NCBI RefSeq assembly: GCF_014384795.1
Contig: NZ_JACRSR010000002.1
Coordinates: forward strand, 277,083-341,082
Direction: 5' to 3'
Length of the DNA stretch: 64,000 bases
From: Gehongia tenuis
GTDB lineage: Bacteria; Bacillota; Clostridia; Christensenellales; NSJ-53
The notes under the pieces are model-generated. The model was not told where the DNA came from, did no database searches, and was given only the letters and a program-made list of their open reading frames with translations. Positions 62,888-64,000 of this stretch are shown piece after piece. Within the stretch, counting starts at the first letter, position 1. Each line of letters begins with the position of its first letter. The position numbers were made by a program, and so were the translations under genes.

Positions 62888-62911
62888 AAGGGGACGGTCT
62901 GCCCCGTCCCC
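62888..62911 (-). terminator. Weak terminator after the 63 kb isomerase gene
   Basis: Stem GGGGACGG/CCGTCCCC with loop TCTGCC; the following minus-strand run is only TTGTTCTTT. Confidence 0.5.
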
Positions 62912-62926
62912 CCCATTGCGCTGCAA

Positions 62927-63769
62927 TCAATCCACCCAGATTGAATCCACGGCCTTCTGCACAGCGGCCAGCTTTTCTTCCGGCGTATTCATGGCTTTCA
63001 GCGTCTCGCTGAAGGGCTCCACGATTACAGGGCCGGTGTAATGCATATCCTTCAAATGCTGCAGGAAGCCTTTGAGATCCACGCCGCCGCCCTCACCGGG
63101 CAGATAGCGGAGGCCATCCAGACACTCATCAATGGGCAGGCCTTTCTTCGCATCGTTGATATGCACGGACACAACCTCTTCTTCTTTGCGGAACAGATCA
63201 AATGCAGAAAAATCGAGGCCCGCAGTGTACCAATGATAAGCATCATAAAGAATACCCATGTTGCCAGTACCAATGGCATCACACAGTTCCAGCATTTCCT
63301 TAAGACCGCGGATGAAGGGATATTTATGACCTTCCGCCAGAGTCTTGGGTCCTACAAACTCCAATCCAAACCGGATATCATGATCAGCCAGCACCTTGGC
63401 GCATTCCGTCAGCATGCGGCAGTGATTCTCAAAGTTTTCCTTATAGGGAAGATCGTCGGAAAAGTTCAAAATATACGTACTGCAGCGATGACAGCCAAGC
63501 TTTTCAGCAGCTTTGGCGGCAACTTCCAGCTTGGGGAAGGTCTCTTCAAACTTGGAGGGATCCCACTGGAAGGACACCGGCAGCATGAAGGAGGACAGTA
63601 TCAAACCATTCTGTCCCATAATATCCTGCGTGCCAGCCACCCCATATTCTTCAACAAGAGCGGTAGGCGAGAGTTCAACAGCGCCATAGCCATATTGAGG
63701 GGCTAATTTAGCAAGCTTCTCAAAGGGAAGGTCTACACCAATCATACCGGGATTTAAGGATCGATACAT
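62927..63769 (-). CDS. Xylose isomerase-like TIM barrel sugar phosphate isomerase/epimerase
   Basis: This 280-residue barrel has probable metal ligands in GLEFVGPKT, GILYDAYHWY, VSVHINDA and VIVEPF, the arrangement of the AP-endonuclease-2 fold used by inositol- and sugar-acting isomerases. It is only distantly like the 48.6 kb isomerase. The ATG at 63769 follows AAAGGAGCC; the in-frame ATG upstream lacks a ribosome site. Substrate unknown. Confidence 0.87.
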   Translation of the reverse strand: MYRSLNPGMIGVDLPFEKLAKLAPQYGYGAVELSPTALVEEYGVAGTQDIMGQNGLILSSFMLPVSFQWDPSKFEETFPKLEVAAKAAEKLGCHRCSTYILNFSDDLPYKENFENHCRMLTECAKVLADHDIRFGLEFVGPKTLAEGHKYPFIRGLKEMLELCDAIGTGNMGILYDAYHWYTAGLDFSAFDLFRKEEEVVSVHINDAKKGLPIDECLDGLRYLPGEGGGVDLKGFLQHLKDMHYTGPVIVEPFSETLKAMNTPEEKLAAVQKAVDSIWVD

Positions 63770-63868
63770 ATTGCGGCTCCTTTCTTCTTTGGACAAATTT
63801 TCTCTTGATTATAATTATACAACCTTTCCTTGGGGATTGGAAGATGCGATATGAATTTTGGCGAAGAA

Positions 63869-63896
63869 AAAACCCTGGCCGAATGGCCAGGGTTTT
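63869..63896. terminator. Bidirectional terminator
   Basis: Perfect 12-base stem AAAACCCTGGCC/GGCCAGGGTTTT with loop GAAT. On the minus strand it closes the transporter gene that enters from the right. Confidence 0.85.
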
Positions 63897-63932
63897 CAGG
63901 AAAGAGAAGTAGGGTAGAATTTTGGTGAGGTT

Positions 63933-64000
63933 TTAGTTCAATGACCAGGTTTCGTTCAGCTTCGGCACGTCATTCAGCAGCTGCTTCGTGTACGCATGCT
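63933..64000 (-). CDS. Oligopeptide/dipeptide ABC transporter ATPase, C-terminal fragment (cut by window edge)
   Basis: The last 21 codons before a TAA on the minus strand read HAYTKQLLNDVPKLNETWSL then N. HxYTxxLLxxVP is the characteristic C-terminal motif of DppD/DppF/OppD/OppF-type ATPases (oligo_HPY). The rest of the gene lies beyond the window. The linked isomerase downstream suggests the importer could bring in a sugar or peptide substrate. Confidence 0.7.
   Translation of the reverse strand, partial: HAYTKQLLNDVPKLNETWSLN

Overview
The window reads as chromosome of a spore-forming Clostridia-type Bacillota with fairly high GC. It carries spo0A, spoIIR, sleB-ypeB, a SipL-like DUF3794/LysM protein and veg. 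It also has a Bacillus-type large SRP RNA, a DNQR-free MurE with the meso-DAP signature DNPR, and the rho-rpmE-DUF1385-prmC-prfA order common in this class. Genus cannot be fixed from the sequence alone. No insertion sequences, CRISPR arrays or prophage were seen, and nearly all genes look intact.

Region by region. 0-3.4 kb: a plus-strand redox/Fe-S cluster (DUF134 regulator, Mrp-type ATPase, C_GCAxxG_C_C protein, CoA-disulfide reductase fused to rhodanese). 3.4-11 kb: murE-dapF, an Fe-S aldo/keto reductase, a TrkA/TrkH potassium system and an orphan histidine kinase. 11-15.4 kb: a ribbon-helix-helix protein, the SRP RNA gene with a clear promoter, and an envelope-stress-like operon (DUF4097 membrane protein, ECF sigma factor, small single-pass protein, multipass protein) followed by PspC. 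15.4-27 kb: a long minus-strand housekeeping block (pyrG, rho, rpmE, DUF1385, prmC, prfA, ZIP transporter, Sua5, YwlE phosphatase, upp, GH18 protein). 27-34.6 kb: the sporulation block, with recognisable sigma-G, sigma-F and sigma-E-like promoters, ispE, veg and spo0A. 35-39.5 kb: a VanRS-like two-component pair, a MATE exporter and a LysR regulator. 39.6-43.2 kb: a siroheme-type reductase joined to a FecB/FecCD/ATPase importer. 43-47 kb: methionine aminopeptidase with a hydrolase, then a zinc-ribbon/DUF5685/DnaJ operon. 47-64 kb: a more accessory stretch of amidohydrolase, two TIM-barrel isomerases and regulators. It also holds a hybrid kinase-Hpt-diguanylate cyclase operon, a double-winged-helix GntR-like regulator, a BvgS-like sensor kinase, tRNA-Ser(CGA) and the end of a peptide ABC transporter ATPase gene.

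Most notable points. The CTP synthase has lost all three catalytic residues of its glutaminase domain, so it should depend on free ammonia. A dense cluster of DnaA boxes (three perfect, two of them in direct tandem) lies between veg and spo0A. The 50.5-57.4 kb operon appears to wire a phosphorelay directly to c-di-GMP turnover. prmC begins 185 bases inside the DUF1385 gene. A small single-pass protein after the ECF sigma factor is a candidate for a new type of anti-sigma factor.
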